A DNA stretch of 36,400 bases from TWA4 sp034086685 (GCA_034086685.1 JAXDZY010000115.1:1-36400), one strand, 5' to 3'; counted from the first letter of the stretch, positions 16,577-24,263 are shown. The notes: generated by a model not told the origin, from the sequence alone. Numbers and translations are program-made.

Positions 16577-17509
16577 ATGGCAAATATTTATAAAGGAACA
16601 TTGGATTTAATTGGCAACACTCCCCTGGTTGAAGTAACAAATATTGAGAAGGAACTTGGTCTGGAAGCGACCGTTCTGGTTAAGCTGGAGTATTTCAATC
16701 CGGCGGGAAGTGTTAAGGACCGTATCGCAAAGGCAATGATTGAAGATGCAGAGCAGAAGGGTATTCTGAAAGAAGGTTCCGTAATCATTGAACCCACATC
16801 CGGCAATACCGGTATCGGTCTGGCATCAATCGCAGCAGCAAAGGGCTATCGTATCATCCTGACCATGCCTGAGACCATGAGTATTGAGAGAAGAAACATT
16901 CTGAAAGCCTACGGTGCAGAGCTGGTGCTGACGGAAGGAGCCGAAGGCATGAAAGGTGCTATTGCGAAAGCAGAAGAGCTGGCAAAAGAGATTCCCGGCA
17001 GCTTTATCCCCGGTCAGTTTGTAAATCCTGCAAATCCTGCAATCCACAGAGCGACCACGGGGCCTGAAATCTGGAAAGACACAGACGGAAAGGTGGATAT
17101 CTTTATTGCGGGTGTCGGCACAGGTGGTACATTAACAGGTGTCGGTGAATATCTGAAGTCACAGAATCCCGATGTCAGGATCGTAGCGGTAGAGCCGGCA
17201 ACTTCACCCGTACTTTCGGAAGGCAGAAGCGGTTCTCATAAGATTCAGGGTATCGGTGCAGGATTTGTACCGGATGTACTGAATACAAAGGTTTATGATG
17301 AGGTTCTTCCCATTGAGAATGATGCGGCATTTGCAGCGGGTAAATTACTTGCAAAGCATGAAGGTGTTCTGGTTGGTATTTCCTCCGGTGCAGCACTGGA
17401 TGCAGCGATTCAGATTGCAAAACGTCCTGAAAACAAAGGTAAGACTATTGTAGCATTATTACCTGATACAGGCGACAGATACTATTCAACTCCTTTATTT
17501 ACGGAATAA
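16577..17509 (+). CDS. cysK: O-acetylserine (thiol)-lyase / cysteine synthase
   Basis: A 310-residue PLP enzyme that joins sulfide to O-acetylserine to make cysteine, the last step of the pathway encoded around it. The PLP lysine is K47 in NPAGSVKDR. The substrate loop TSGNTG, the phosphate-binding GVGTGGTLTG and the C-terminal SSGAAL(D) serine are all in place. IQGIGAGFVPDVL is the classic CysK segment. The length equals CysK-A enzymes (about 305-320), and there is no extra CBS domain. AATATAGGAGAAAG precedes the ATG. It is separated from cysN by 111 bases holding its own promoter and is followed 4 bases later by the Rrf2 regulator. Confidence 0.96.
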   Translation: MANIYKGTLDLIGNTPLVEVTNIEKELGLEATVLVKLEYFNPAGSVKDRIAKAMIEDAEQKGILKEGSVIIEPTSGNTGIGLASIAAAKGYRIILTMPETMSIERRNILKAYGAELVLTEGAEGMKGAIAKAEELAKEIPGSFIPGQFVNPANPAIHRATTGPEIWKDTDGKVDIFIAGVGTGGTLTGVGEYLKSQNPDVRIVAVEPATSPVLSEGRSGSHKIQGIGAGFVPDVLNTKVYDEVLPIENDAAFAAGKLLAKHEGVLVGISSGAALDAAIQIAKRPENKGKTIVALLPDTGDRYYSTPLFTE

Positions 17510-17513
17510 TTTT

Positions 17514-17960
17514 ATGAAGTTTTCAAGAAAAAGCAGATATGGGCTCATCGCCCTCATTGATCTGGCTGTTAATTCCAAGACGGAACAGGTTTCTCTGTGC
17601 AGTGTGGCAAAGCGCAACGGCATATCAGCACAGTATCTGGAACAGATTTTTGCAGCTCTGAGAAGGGCAGGCATTATAAAAAGTGTGAAAGGATCTCAGG
17701 GAGGGTATCTGTTGAACCACAGGCCTGAAGAGATTACAGCAGCTCAGGTACTGGAAGCACTGGACGGTAACTACCACATTGAAGAAGAAGTTTCACCGGA
17801 AGGCAGCAGCTGTCAGGGGATTTCCACCACCATACAGACCATGGTGATTGATGAAGTAAATCATAAGCTGGATGATGTATTGCAGAATGTCACATTGGCA
17901 GATCTGGAAAAATGCTATCTGGAAAACGAAGAATATAATCAGAATATGTATTATATATAG
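17514..17960 (+). CDS. cymR: Rrf2-family sulfur regulator (CymR-like)
   Basis: A 148-residue winged-helix repressor of the Rrf2 family. The N-terminus MKFSRKSRYGLIALIDLA and the recognition part ISAQYLEQIFAALRRAGII are family hallmarks. The three clustered cysteines that hold the Fe-S cluster in IscR are missing, only scattered single Cys residues remain, which fits CymR rather than IscR. In Bacillus and Staphylococcus, CymR represses sulfate and cysteine genes together with CysK as a cysteine-level sensor. Here the gene lies 4 bases after cysK, ideal for that complex. The ribosome site is weak (ACGGAA within the cysK end), suggesting translational coupling. The target motif is inferred to be the one shared by the cysP and cysK promoters. 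Confidence 0.85.
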   Translation: MKFSRKSRYGLIALIDLAVNSKTEQVSLCSVAKRNGISAQYLEQIFAALRRAGIIKSVKGSQGGYLLNHRPEEITAAQVLEALDGNYHIEEEVSPEGSSCQGISTTIQTMVIDEVNHKLDDVLQNVTLADLEKCYLENEEYNQNMYYI

Positions 17961-17973
17961 GAGCATCAGTATC

Positions 17974-18123
17974 ATGGAACGAACGAAAGTGACAAATGAG
18001 GATCTGGCAAAAATAAAAGAATTCATAGAAGATGTTCGTTTTGGCTCCATCACTGTAATCGTGCAGGATGGTAAGATCATTCAGATAGAAAAGCATGAAA
18101 AAGTGAGACTGAACAGCAAATAG
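17974..18123 (+). CDS. YezD-like small protein (DUF2292)
   Basis: A 49-residue protein, MERTKVTNEDLAKIKEF at the start, with one helix followed by two short strands (FGSITVIVQDGKIIQIEKHEKV). This matches my memory of the YezD/DUF2292 family of small proteins often beside cysteine-metabolism genes; its biochemical role is not established. TATAGGAG lies about 8 bases before the ATG, and it begins 13 bases after the regulator stop, so it is the last gene of the cysK-cymR unit. The pattern 'strand-DGKIIQIE(K)' is characteristic. The strong terminator follows 11 bases after its stop. Confidence 0.75.
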   Translation: MERTKVTNEDLAKIKEFIEDVRFGSITVIVQDGKIIQIEKHEKVRLNSK

Positions 18124-18134
18124 GAATTTACTCA

Positions 18135-18204
18135 GTCCATAAATCTCTTTCCGGGACCCGCTTTTGCAATGGTCCCTGTGGGGAGATTTATGGACTTTCA
18201 TTTT
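18135..18204. terminator. Terminator of the cysK unit
   Basis: A 13-bp perfect outer stem, GTCCATAAATCTC (18135-18147) with GAGATTTATGGAC (18183-18195), plus an inner GGGACC/GGTCCC stem (18153-18158 with 18171-18176), followed by TTTCATTTT. It ends the cysK-cymR-yezD transcript. Confidence 0.85.
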
Positions 18205-18213
18205 GCCAGCTCC

Positions 18214-18243
18214 AGAACATTGCTGAAAAGAACATTGCTGAAA
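18214..18243. repeat. Perfect 15-bp tandem duplication
   Basis: The unit AGAACATTGCTGAAA occurs twice in a row at 18214-18228 and 18229-18243, between the cysK terminator and the tRNA terminator. A related CTTTGCTGAAAATTC occurs near 18450. It is probably a slippage product without clear function. Confidence 0.8.
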
Positions 18244-18289
18244 AATAAAAGCACCTGCCCCCGGCTCTTACGTCCGAAAACAGATGCTT
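18241..18289 (-). terminator. Terminator of the first tRNA-Lys
   Basis: AAGCACCTG (18249-18257) pairs with CAGATGCTT (18281-18289) with one G-T pair. Read on the minus strand it is followed by a T-rich tract. It lies directly 3' of the tRNA at 18295-18367. Confidence 0.7.
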
Positions 18290-18294
18290 TACAG

Positions 18295-18367
18295 TGCGCC
18301 TTCAGGGGCTCGAACCCTGGACACCCTGATTAAGAGTCAGGTGCTCTACCAACTGAGCTAAAGGCGC
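18295..18367 (-). tRNA. tRNA-Lys(CTT)
   Basis: A 73-base tRNA on the minus strand. The acceptor GCGCCTT pairs fully with AAGGCGC, the D arm is TAGCTCAGTTGGTAGAGCA, and the anticodon stem CCTGA/TCAGG encloses the loop CTCTTAA, giving anticodon CTT (Lys, codon AAG). The T arm contains GTTCGAGCC. The 3' CCA is not encoded, so it must be added by the CCA enzyme. Confidence 0.95.
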
Positions 18368-18635
18368 GTCCATATGTCAAAATTTGTTGTAATTATTGTA
18401 TCGTTATACTAGCACATGGAAAATTAAAAATCAAGGTTTTATTTACAAAAACTTTGCTGAAAATTCATATTTTGTTAATAATTATGGAATTTCGTGAGAA
18501 ACAATTGGATTTTTGGTGAGTATTCAAGAACATACTTTCGATTTGTACTGTGTCCGGCATGATGAAAATATCTTACAGAACATGGATAACAGTGATAGCA
18601 AAACAGAAAAACATAAAACAGAAAAACAGAGAATA

Positions 18636-18672
18636 CAAAAAAACTGCTTCCTACATCCTGTAAGAAGCAGTT
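18636..18672 (-). terminator. Terminator of the second tRNA-Lys
   Basis: AACTGCTTC (18642-18650) pairs perfectly with GAAGCAGTT (18664-18672). On the minus strand the stem is followed by a run of T (complement of the A-run at 18636-18643). It ends the tRNA transcript from 18753. Confidence 0.85.
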
Positions 18673-18680
18673 TACTGCAG

Positions 18681-18753
18681 TGCGCCTTCAGGGGCTCGAA
18701 CCCTGGACACCCTGATTAAGAGTCAGGTGCTCTACCAACTGAGCTAAAAGCGC
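18681..18753 (-). tRNA. tRNA-Lys(CTT), second copy
   Basis: A 73-base near-copy of the tRNA at 18295-18367, differing at acceptor position 5 (T instead of C), which changes a C-G pair to a T-G wobble. The anticodon CTT is the same, and the 3' CCA is again not encoded. The two copies have separate terminators, so they are not a processed tandem transcript. Confidence 0.95.
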
Positions 18754-18792
18754 ATCCGTGTTTGCTGTGTTGTTTCGCTCACAACAGTGATT

Positions 18793-18820
18793 ATTATAAT
18801 ACAAATCATAAAAAAGTCAA
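18793..18820 (-). promoter_or_regulatory. Promoter of the second tRNA-Lys
   Basis: On the minus strand, -35 TTGACT (18815-18820) and -10 TATAAT (18793-18798) are 16 bases apart, about 40 bases ahead of the tRNA. A short inverted repeat TGTTGT/ACAACA (about 18767-18785) lies in the leader. For the first copy no equally clear promoter was found. Confidence 0.7.
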
Positions 18821-18894
18821 GAGGTTTTTTTAAATTTTTTTGGTGCCAGACCCCATTAAAATAAATAAAGTTTTTTAAGATTTTTTTTGGATGG

Positions 18895-18923
18895 TTGAAT
18901 GTCCCTGTTTTTGTGGTTATAAT
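18895..18923 (+). promoter_or_regulatory. Promoter of the AI-2E transporter gene
   Basis: The -35 TTGAAT (18895-18900) and -10 TATAAT (18918-18923) are separated by exactly 17 bases. Transcription should begin near 18930, which rules out the in-frame TTG at 18895 as a translation start. Confidence 0.75.
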
Positions 18924-18969
18924 GAAAAAGTGTCAGACATGTTATGGAAAGGATGTGATTTGGTTTCAC

Positions 18970-20232
18970 ATGGAGAGCGGTAAAGATAAAGACAGGGAGA
19001 AAGATACAGGGGGTCCGAAAAAGTCTCACAGATTTATATTTAACAGCAGATATTATACAATCAGTATATATACTGTTATAACTGTGCTGATCTGTGCGTT
19101 TATTGTGCGCGGGATTTTTATGTGGGAAGCAACCAGCAGTGCGGTGACAAACCTTATAAGATGGTCATCTCCGTACCTTATGGGGATTTTTCTGGCCTGC
19201 CTTCTGTATCCTCTTGTTGTTTTTCTGGAGCAATGCGTTTTTAAATCGCTGGCGGAAAAGCATAAAGGTCTGGCCAAAGGTTTTTCTATCCTGCTGACCT
19301 ACATTATTTTCCTTGGTGTGATTATTCTGGTTATAGGTGTTATTATTCCTCAGGTATGGCAGAGTGTTCTGGATCTGGCGGCCATGGTGCCGGGCTGGTA
19401 TAATAAATCCATGAAATTTCTGGTGGACCTGAATGAACAGATACCGGAGATAGATTTTAATTTTATTACAAAAAAATTCCAGGAATTTGGAAATTCATTT
19501 TTATCCAGCAGCAGTCTTCAGCAGCAGCTGCAGAATATTTTTATGACGGTTGTATCAACTTCGGTATCGGTTGTGGGAGTATTTGCAGATTTTCTGATTG
19601 CATTGATCGTGTCGGTTTATCTGCTTATTGATCTGGATCGTATCGGGAAAACTGCATCGAGAATCCTTCGTGCATTTGTTTCTGAAGATATGACACAGAA
19701 GGTAATCAGCGTTTCAAAGGAATGCTATAATATTTTTTCAAGGTTTGTTTCCGGAAAAATGGTGGATTCTCTGATTATCGGAATTTTGTGTTTTGTATGT
19801 ATGAATCTGCTGAAACTGCCTTATGCTCTGGTAATCAGCGTTGTGGTTGGAGTGACCAATATGATTCCGTATTTCGGTCCGTTTATCGGTGCGGTACCGG
19901 GTGCTTTTATTCTGTTTATGGTTTCACCGGTTAAGATGCTGATTTATCTGGTTCTGGTTCTGGTATTGCAGCAGTTTGACGGATTATATCTCGGACCGAA
20001 GATTCTGGGTGATTCCACAGGGCTTCGTCCCGCGTGGATTATTTTCTCGGTATCAGCCGGAGGAGCTGTCTGCGGTGTACTGGGTATGTTCCTTGGTGTA
20101 CCGGTTGTGGCTGTGATCGGTCACCTGCTTAATATCTGGATCGACTACCGTCTGAAAAAAAAGACGGAGATACTGTTGGAAGAGGATGAGAGTGCTGCAG
20201 CAGAACCGGATTTACCTGAAGAAAATATATAA
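18970..20232 (+). CDS. AI-2E family transporter (YtvI/YdiK-type membrane protein)
   Basis: A polytopic membrane protein of about 420 residues of the AI-2E exporter superfamily. About eight hydrophobic segments are visible: two near the N-terminus, two forming a pair, and a C-terminal group containing the family motif region YALVISVVVGVTNMIPYFGPFIGAVPGA. The PYFGP stretch and the later LGPKILGDSTGLRPAWIIFSV are the strongest family marks. Despite the name, many members transport other substrates, including cations, so none is proposed. The start was moved to the ATG at 18970 because a good promoter lies over the earlier in-frame codons; the ribosome site (AAAGGA, about 15 bases upstream) is far, and an in-frame GTG at 18955 is an alternative. 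Confidence 0.85.
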   Translation: MESGKDKDREKDTGGPKKSHRFIFNSRYYTISIYTVITVLICAFIVRGIFMWEATSSAVTNLIRWSSPYLMGIFLACLLYPLVVFLEQCVFKSLAEKHKGLAKGFSILLTYIIFLGVIILVIGVIIPQVWQSVLDLAAMVPGWYNKSMKFLVDLNEQIPEIDFNFITKKFQEFGNSFLSSSSLQQQLQNIFMTVVSTSVSVVGVFADFLIALIVSVYLLIDLDRIGKTASRILRAFVSEDMTQKVISVSKECYNIFSRFVSGKMVDSLIIGILCFVCMNLLKLPYALVISVVVGVTNMIPYFGPFIGAVPGAFILFMVSPVKMLIYLVLVLVLQQFDGLYLGPKILGDSTGLRPAWIIFSVSAGGAVCGVLGMFLGVPVVAVIGHLLNIWIDYRLKKKTEILLEEDESAAAEPDLPEENI

Positions 20233-20244
20233 CCCGCGATGGAT

Positions 20245-20300
20245 GAAAAACAGGGTTGCCGCACTGACTGTATAATCAAAGTCAGTGTGACAGCCCTTTT
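20245..20300. terminator. Bidirectional terminator after the AI-2E gene
   Basis: AGGGTTGCCGCACTGAC (20252-20268) pairs imperfectly with GTCAGTGTGACAGCCCT (20281-20297), followed by TTTT on the plus strand. On the minus strand the stem is followed by GTTTTTC, so it can also end the trmB transcript. Confidence 0.8.
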
Positions 20301-20312
20301 GTGCCCGTCTTT

Positions 20313-20516
20313 TCAGCACCGGCCGGTCAGATGTTTTAAAGCGCGGTCGGCCAGGCAGAGGCGTTTGTTAAAACAGCTGATGCGATGGCATATTTTGGGG
20401 TTGCAGGCGGCAAAACGGCACATGCACCAGTAAAATCCTGAGGGTTTGCGTGATCTGCAGCTCAGACATCTCACTCCTTTTCTGCATAAGTCCACATGTA
20501 TTCTGTCCGTCTGCAC
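20313..20516 (-). CDS. Possible small Cys-rich protein
   Basis: A 67-codon minus-strand frame with 10 Cys, including CLSC, CMC and a spaced C-rich C-terminus, resembling a metal-binding knuckle. No family was recognised. The initiator would be GTG with no obvious ribosome site. An AAAAGGAG site inside it precedes an ATG in another frame (33 codons), which argues against this frame. It lies between the trmB stop and the terminator, so RNA from trmB should cross it. The rest of the 357-base gap 20233-20589 holds only the terminator. Confidence 0.22.
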   Translation of the reverse strand: MQTDRIHVDLCRKGVRCLSCRSRKPSGFYWCMCRFAACNPKICHRISCFNKRLCLADRALKHLTGRC

Positions 20517-20589
20517 ATACGTATAATTGCGGGCTTCTGACAGAGATACAGCTGTACTGTTTTTATACTGTATTATATGAACAGGGCAG

Positions 20590-21240
20590 TTATTTTCTTC
20601 CGGAGGGTTTTAAAATCATTTTGTGAATCGGCGTGCCCATGGAAGAAAATCGCTCTTCGTATTCTGTCATGATATTGCCTTCATTCATGGGATCATGATG
20701 CAGGTCATGGGTATATGCCACAAGCTCCCAGTCAGGGGCAGCCTGGGCAGTCTCCAGTGAGAAACTAAACAGATCCGAATTGTCAGTCTTGAATTCCAGA
20801 CATCCTTCCGGGTGGAGAATCTGCTTGTAGCGGGCCAGAAACTGCATGGAAGTCAGCCGGCGCTTGGCATGTCGGTCCTTGGGCCAGGGATCAGAGAAAT
20901 TCAGGTAAATCCGGGCAACCTCTGACGGAGCAAAAATCCTGCAGATATCTTCTGCGTCCATACGGATAAAACACAGATTGGGCAGCTGCAGATCTTCCTG
21001 TTTTTCAAGAGCACGCAGGAGCACGCTGGAATATTTTTCAATACCGATATAATTGATTCCGGGATTTTTCAGGGCCAGCTCAGTGATAAAGCGCCCTTTT
21101 CCCATGCCGATTTCAATGTGAATGGGATTGTGATTGGCAAACTGGGTATACCACACCCCTTTTTTTTCCTCAGGAGTTTCATAACAGTACATGCTGGCGG
21201 CAATTGCTTCGCGTGCACCGGGAACATTTCGTAATCTCAT
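20590..21240 (-). CDS. trmB: tRNA (guanine-N7-)-methyltransferase
   Basis: A 216-residue SAM-dependent enzyme forming m7G46 in the tRNA variable loop. Visible motifs are the SAM loop EIGMGKGRFI, the acidic IGIEKYSSVL strand end and the TrmB signature FSDPWPKDRHAKRRL, with FKTDNSDLF near the C-terminus. The usual N-terminus MRLRN is at 21240. Earlier in-frame ATGs exist, but the one at 21297 lies between a TATAAT (21300-21305) and its expected transcription start, so it cannot be used in a normal mRNA. The AAAGGAAGG site (about 21268) is about 24 bases from the MRLRN ATG, unusually far, so the exact start (21240 or 21276) remains uncertain. Confidence 0.9.
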   Translation of the reverse strand: MRLRNVPGAREAIAASMYCYETPEEKKGVWYTQFANHNPIHIEIGMGKGRFITELALKNPGINYIGIEKYSSVLLRALEKQEDLQLPNLCFIRMDAEDICRIFAPSEVARIYLNFSDPWPKDRHAKRRLTSMQFLARYKQILHPEGCLEFKTDNSDLFSFSLETAQAAPDWELVAYTHDLHHDPMNEGNIMTEYEERFSSMGTPIHKMILKPSGRK

Positions 21241-21299
21241 TGTTTTTAAACGGATTTGATAAATCCTTCCTTTCATTTTAATAATAGTCTGACTCATAT

Positions 21300-21328
21300 A
21301 TTATAACAGAAATCTGGAATTATGACAG
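21300..21328 (-). promoter_or_regulatory. Probable promoter of trmB
   Basis: On the minus strand -10 TATAAT (21300-21305) sits 17 bases from a -35 CTGTCA (21323-21328, four of six consensus bases). The predicted start near 21293 leaves a leader of about 50 bases to the MRLRN ATG. Confidence 0.55.
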
Positions 21329-21521
21329 AAAAAGTGTGACGCTTCAGACGGCTTTGGAACTGTTTTAAATGGTTACGCAAATTTTAACATATTTAAGAAC
21401 TTTTTATTTCCTTTTTTTTATAAACTGTAGTAAGATAAAAGTAAGAAGGCATTTATTCAGAACGGGCAGTGCTTTTGGGGCTGTTTCTGAACAGATGCAT
21501 GAAAAAACTGATAGGAGCAGA

Positions 21522-22970
21522 ATGATTTTGAAGAATATACGAAGATTTTTTGTGTTTATCTGTATAATATGCATCTTTGGCGGGATGACCGGGGGGGAGA
21601 TTCTGACAGCATCCGCGTCCGGGTCGAAAGAGAAGGCGGAGATTGGTAAGAAGACGTCTGCATCCAATTATATAAAGGCAAAAGACTGGCCGGCGGGGCC
21701 TGAGGTGGAAGCAGAGGGTGCAGTGCTGATGGAGGCGGAGACAGGTACGGTTCTTTATGCCAAGAATCCCGATACGCAGCTTTACCCTGCAAGTATTACC
21801 AAGATCATGACAGCGCTGCTTACGGTGGAGAACAACAGCATGACCGATACGGTGGTGTATGAAGGAGAGGCATTCAGAGAACTTCCTCCCAATTATGCGT
21901 ATCTGACAGTGTCTCAGGGAGAAAAGATGTCAGTGGAGGACTGTCTGAGTGCTCTGCTTATGATATCTGCCAACAATGTGGCCAATGCTCTGGCGGTTCA
22001 TGACGCGGGGACGATTGCGGCTTTTGCAGACAGGATGAATGAGCGGGCTGTACAGGCGGGCGCAAAAAATACACATTTTAACAATCCCAGCGGTGAGCAT
22101 GAAAAGAACCATTATACAACTCCATATGATATGTGCCGGATTATGCGGGAATGCATTCAGTATGAAGATTTTGTAAGGATTGCCGGAGCCAGGGTTTATA
22201 CTCTGAAATCCACCAACAAACGTAAAGAAGAGATGGATATCTATGCTCTGCACAGCATGCTTTTCCCCACAAGATCGGAGTATTATGAGTACTGTGTCTG
22301 TGGAAAGACCGGCTATACGGATCAGGCAGGGAATACTCTGATTACCTATGCGGAAAAGGATGGTATGAAGTTGATCTGCTGTGTTATGAAATGTGCAAAG
22401 GGTGTCTCTTATTCAGATACAAGGACTCTGTTTGAGTATGGATTTGACAATTTCAGCGTGGTGGATGCTTCAGGTAACGATAAGCGTTTTACACTGGAAG
22501 ATGCCGGTATTTTTTCCTCCAAGGATCTTGCATCCACATCTTCTTTTGATATCGAGATTCCTGAAAGCAGCTATGTGGTTCTTCCGTCCGGAGTGGGCCT
22601 TAACAAAGTAGATACGGATATCCGGTATCTGGAAGACGCAGAGGATGGCTGTTTTGCAGAGCTCGACTATAAATATGAAGGTATGACAGTGGGAAGTGCA
22701 AGATTGAAGATGAGCAGCACAGCAGCTTCAGAATCGAACGGCTTTGATTTTGATTCCCACGCGAAGGTGGATGAGACTGAAGCAGCAGTGGATTCAGAGA
22801 GCAAAACCGGCCTGGAGGATATCTGGAGCAGAACGAAAAACATTGATGTGCGTATTATCATTGCCGTGATTGTGGTAATTGTACTGATTATTACCGTATG
22901 CATTATAACGGTAATACGTAAAAAAGATGATCGTATCCGTTTTGATAAAAAACGCAGACGAAGACGATGA
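21522..22970 (+). CDS. D-alanyl-D-alanine carboxypeptidase (PBP5/DacA family)
   Basis: A 482-residue membrane-anchored penicillin-binding protein of the serine-type S11 family that trims the terminal D-Ala from peptidoglycan stem peptides. A signal peptide covers about residues 1-33. The three active-site motifs are SITK (S91, K94), SAN (149-151) and KTG (262-264). Unusually for the family, the C-terminus is not an amphipathic helix but a single transmembrane stretch (about 446-467) followed by a very basic cytoplasmic tail (KKDDRIRFDKKRRRRR). The start was set at the ATG five bases after TAGGAG; the longer upstream frame lacks a site. A bidirectional terminator follows 8 bases beyond the stop. 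It may be sporulation- or growth-related; this cannot be decided here. Confidence 0.9.
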   Translation: MILKNIRRFFVFICIICIFGGMTGGEILTASASGSKEKAEIGKKTSASNYIKAKDWPAGPEVEAEGAVLMEAETGTVLYAKNPDTQLYPASITKIMTALLTVENNSMTDTVVYEGEAFRELPPNYAYLTVSQGEKMSVEDCLSALLMISANNVANALAVHDAGTIAAFADRMNERAVQAGAKNTHFNNPSGEHEKNHYTTPYDMCRIMRECIQYEDFVRIAGARVYTLKSTNKRKEEMDIYALHSMLFPTRSEYYEYCVCGKTGYTDQAGNTLITYAEKDGMKLICCVMKCAKGVSYSDTRTLFEYGFDNFSVVDASGNDKRFTLEDAGIFSSKDLASTSSFDIEIPESSYVVLPSGVGLNKVDTDIRYLEDAEDGCFAELDYKYEGMTVGSARLKMSSTAASESNGFDFDSHAKVDETEAAVDSESKTGLEDIWSRTKNIDVRIIIAVIVVIVLIITVCIITVIRKKDDRIRFDKKRRRRR

Positions 22971-22977
22971 TGTGACG

Positions 22978-23014
22978 AAAAGGTGCCTGTTCACGAAATG
23001 TGGGGGCACCTTTT
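22978..23014. terminator. Convergent bidirectional terminator
   Basis: AAAAGGTGCC (22978-22987) and GGCACCTTTT (23005-23014) form a 10-bp stem between the convergent carboxypeptidase and exonuclease genes, with T-runs for both directions. Confidence 0.88.
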
Positions 23015-23051
23015 CTGTATGGGTTCGGGATTCGGTTTTTCAGAATCCTTT

Positions 23052-24098
23052 TTAATTACCGTTTTTATTTTTTTTTCGTTTATCAGCAGCAGTCGGTGAT
23101 ACCGTAAGGTTAACAGAACCGGCGCTGGGAGAATAGGAGGAGGCTACTGCATTGCGGCTGCGGCGGATGCGTCTTTTTACCCGGAGCTGTTCCTGACGCT
23201 CACGGATCGATCCGGCGGTTTCTTCACTGATCATTTTCGAAGTGCGGATGGCAAAATAATGACCGCTGTCCGCTTTTTTGATTCGTATCTTTCCCTGCAT
23301 GTATCCATGATCCGGGCATATGGAGAGCGAATAGTAGATGCTGTTGTTGGAAGTAAACCAGCGTATTTTCTTTCGCAGCGAACGTCCGCATATATGGCAG
23401 GGAGTGACAGTTACCATGCGGTCGTTCATGATATCTTCCTTATTATCATATGTCATGGATACAAATTTGGAATACTCCGGAAAATGCAGCAGGATTTCCT
23501 CTTCGCGGCAGGACGGAGGATAGTGATAATCCACGGAGCAGTATATCAACGCCTGTCCGGGATCCATGCAGCCGAGGATTTCCGCTGTATAATGCGCGTC
23601 ATCAATGGCGCAGTGAAAAGGAAGATTCTGTTCCAGATGCAGAAAATCGGCAGCATATTTCAGAGATTTGCGTGTTTTGCCATCTTCATAAAACAGACTG
23701 AACAGCTTTTGCACATCATAATAAAACAGAGGTCTGGCAAGAGACTGCTGCATCCTGTAAAATGCCATATTATTCTGCAGATAATCCAGATCCATGGGAC
23801 CCCAGGTGGCAAAAATATAATCTTTGCCGCACCAGTTCAGAAAATCCTTCATGACTGCGGGAAATTTTCTTGCTTTATTGAATTCTTTCAGATTAACCTG
23901 CAGCAGCTGCCTGGTACGATAATGCAGCTGGCGGTAAACCTGGGGGCGTACACGTTCACTGAAAGAGTCCATTATCTGAAATGCTTCATTAAGCCGGACG
24001 GCACCAATCTCAATAATTTCGAAAGGAAGGTCCGGATTCTCGCGTTCCTTACCGCCTGGACATTGATTCCACTCCAGGTCCAATACAATGTAATCCAT
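23052..24098 (-). CDS. DEDDh 3'-5' exonuclease with zinc-ribbon tail
   Basis: A 348-residue protein whose first 190 residues are a DEDDh exonuclease domain of the DNA polymerase III epsilon/RNase T/ERI1 type. Catalytic residues are D7 and E9 (DLEW), D103 or D105 in the GPMDLDYL stretch, and H162 with D167 in HCAIDDA. The second half, residues about 234-270, carries CHIC and, 26 residues on, CPDHG, a potential zinc-binding pair, followed by a basic Ser/Arg-rich tail. The substrate is unknown; related KapD-type proteins are sporulation-linked. The start was set at MDYIVLDLEW, 10 bases after GGGAGG. A promoter lies at 24139-24167. It is convergent with the carboxypeptidase. Confidence 0.83.
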   Translation of the reverse strand: MDYIVLDLEWNQCPGGKERENPDLPFEIIEIGAVRLNEAFQIMDSFSERVRPQVYRQLHYRTRQLLQVNLKEFNKARKFPAVMKDFLNWCGKDYIFATWGPMDLDYLQNNMAFYRMQQSLARPLFYYDVQKLFSLFYEDGKTRKSLKYAADFLHLEQNLPFHCAIDDAHYTAEILGCMDPGQALIYCSVDYHYPPSCREEEILLHFPEYSKFVSMTYDNKEDIMNDRMVTVTPCHICGRSLRKKIRWFTSNNSIYYSLSICPDHGYMQGKIRIKKADSGHYFAIRTSKMISEETAGSIRERQEQLRVKRRIRRSRNAVASSYSPSAGSVNLTVSPTAADKRKKNKNGN

Positions 24099-24138
24099 AA
24101 AAATCAATCCTCCCGGGACAAGGTGTCCCATTCACATT

Positions 24139-24167
24139 AGTCTAACACAGATGACAGGTACAGGCAA
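24139..24167 (-). promoter_or_regulatory. Promoter of the exonuclease gene
   Basis: Read on the minus strand: -35 TTGCCT (24162-24167), 17 bases, -10 TAGACT (24139-24144), about 40 bases before the start codon. Confidence 0.6.
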
Positions 24168-24175
24168 GAAAAAAC

Positions 24176-24234
24176 GTAACAGTTCAGATTTCAGTCTTAT
24201 GTTATCTTTTACTGGTTAAGTTCTGAACTGTAAC
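24176..24234. other. 13-bp inverted repeat between divergent promoters
   Basis: GTAACAGTTCAGA (24176-24188) and TCTGAACTGTAAC (24222-24234) are complementary with a single mismatch and a 33-base loop. Each side ends in a T-rich run on the outgoing strand (TTTTCTTT or GTTTTTTC). It looks like a bidirectional terminator, yet it lies between two divergent promoters. It may insulate them, bind a regulator, or be a short mobile-repeat remnant. Confidence 0.55.
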
Positions 24235-24254
24235 TTTTCTTTATCCGGTTTTGA

Positions 24255-24263
24255 TGATATACT
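24255..24263 (+). promoter_or_regulatory. Extended -10 promoter of the kinase operon
   Basis: TGATATACT (24255-24263) matches an extended -10 (TGnTATAAT) with one change. The -35 region is poor, as usual with this promoter type. It would start the transcript for the kinase, FmdE and decarboxylase genes. Confidence 0.55.

Noticed and set aside
18513..18719. 68-codon frame running into a tRNA
   Set aside because: It overlaps the tRNA-Lys terminator and the tRNA itself, and has no ribosome site.
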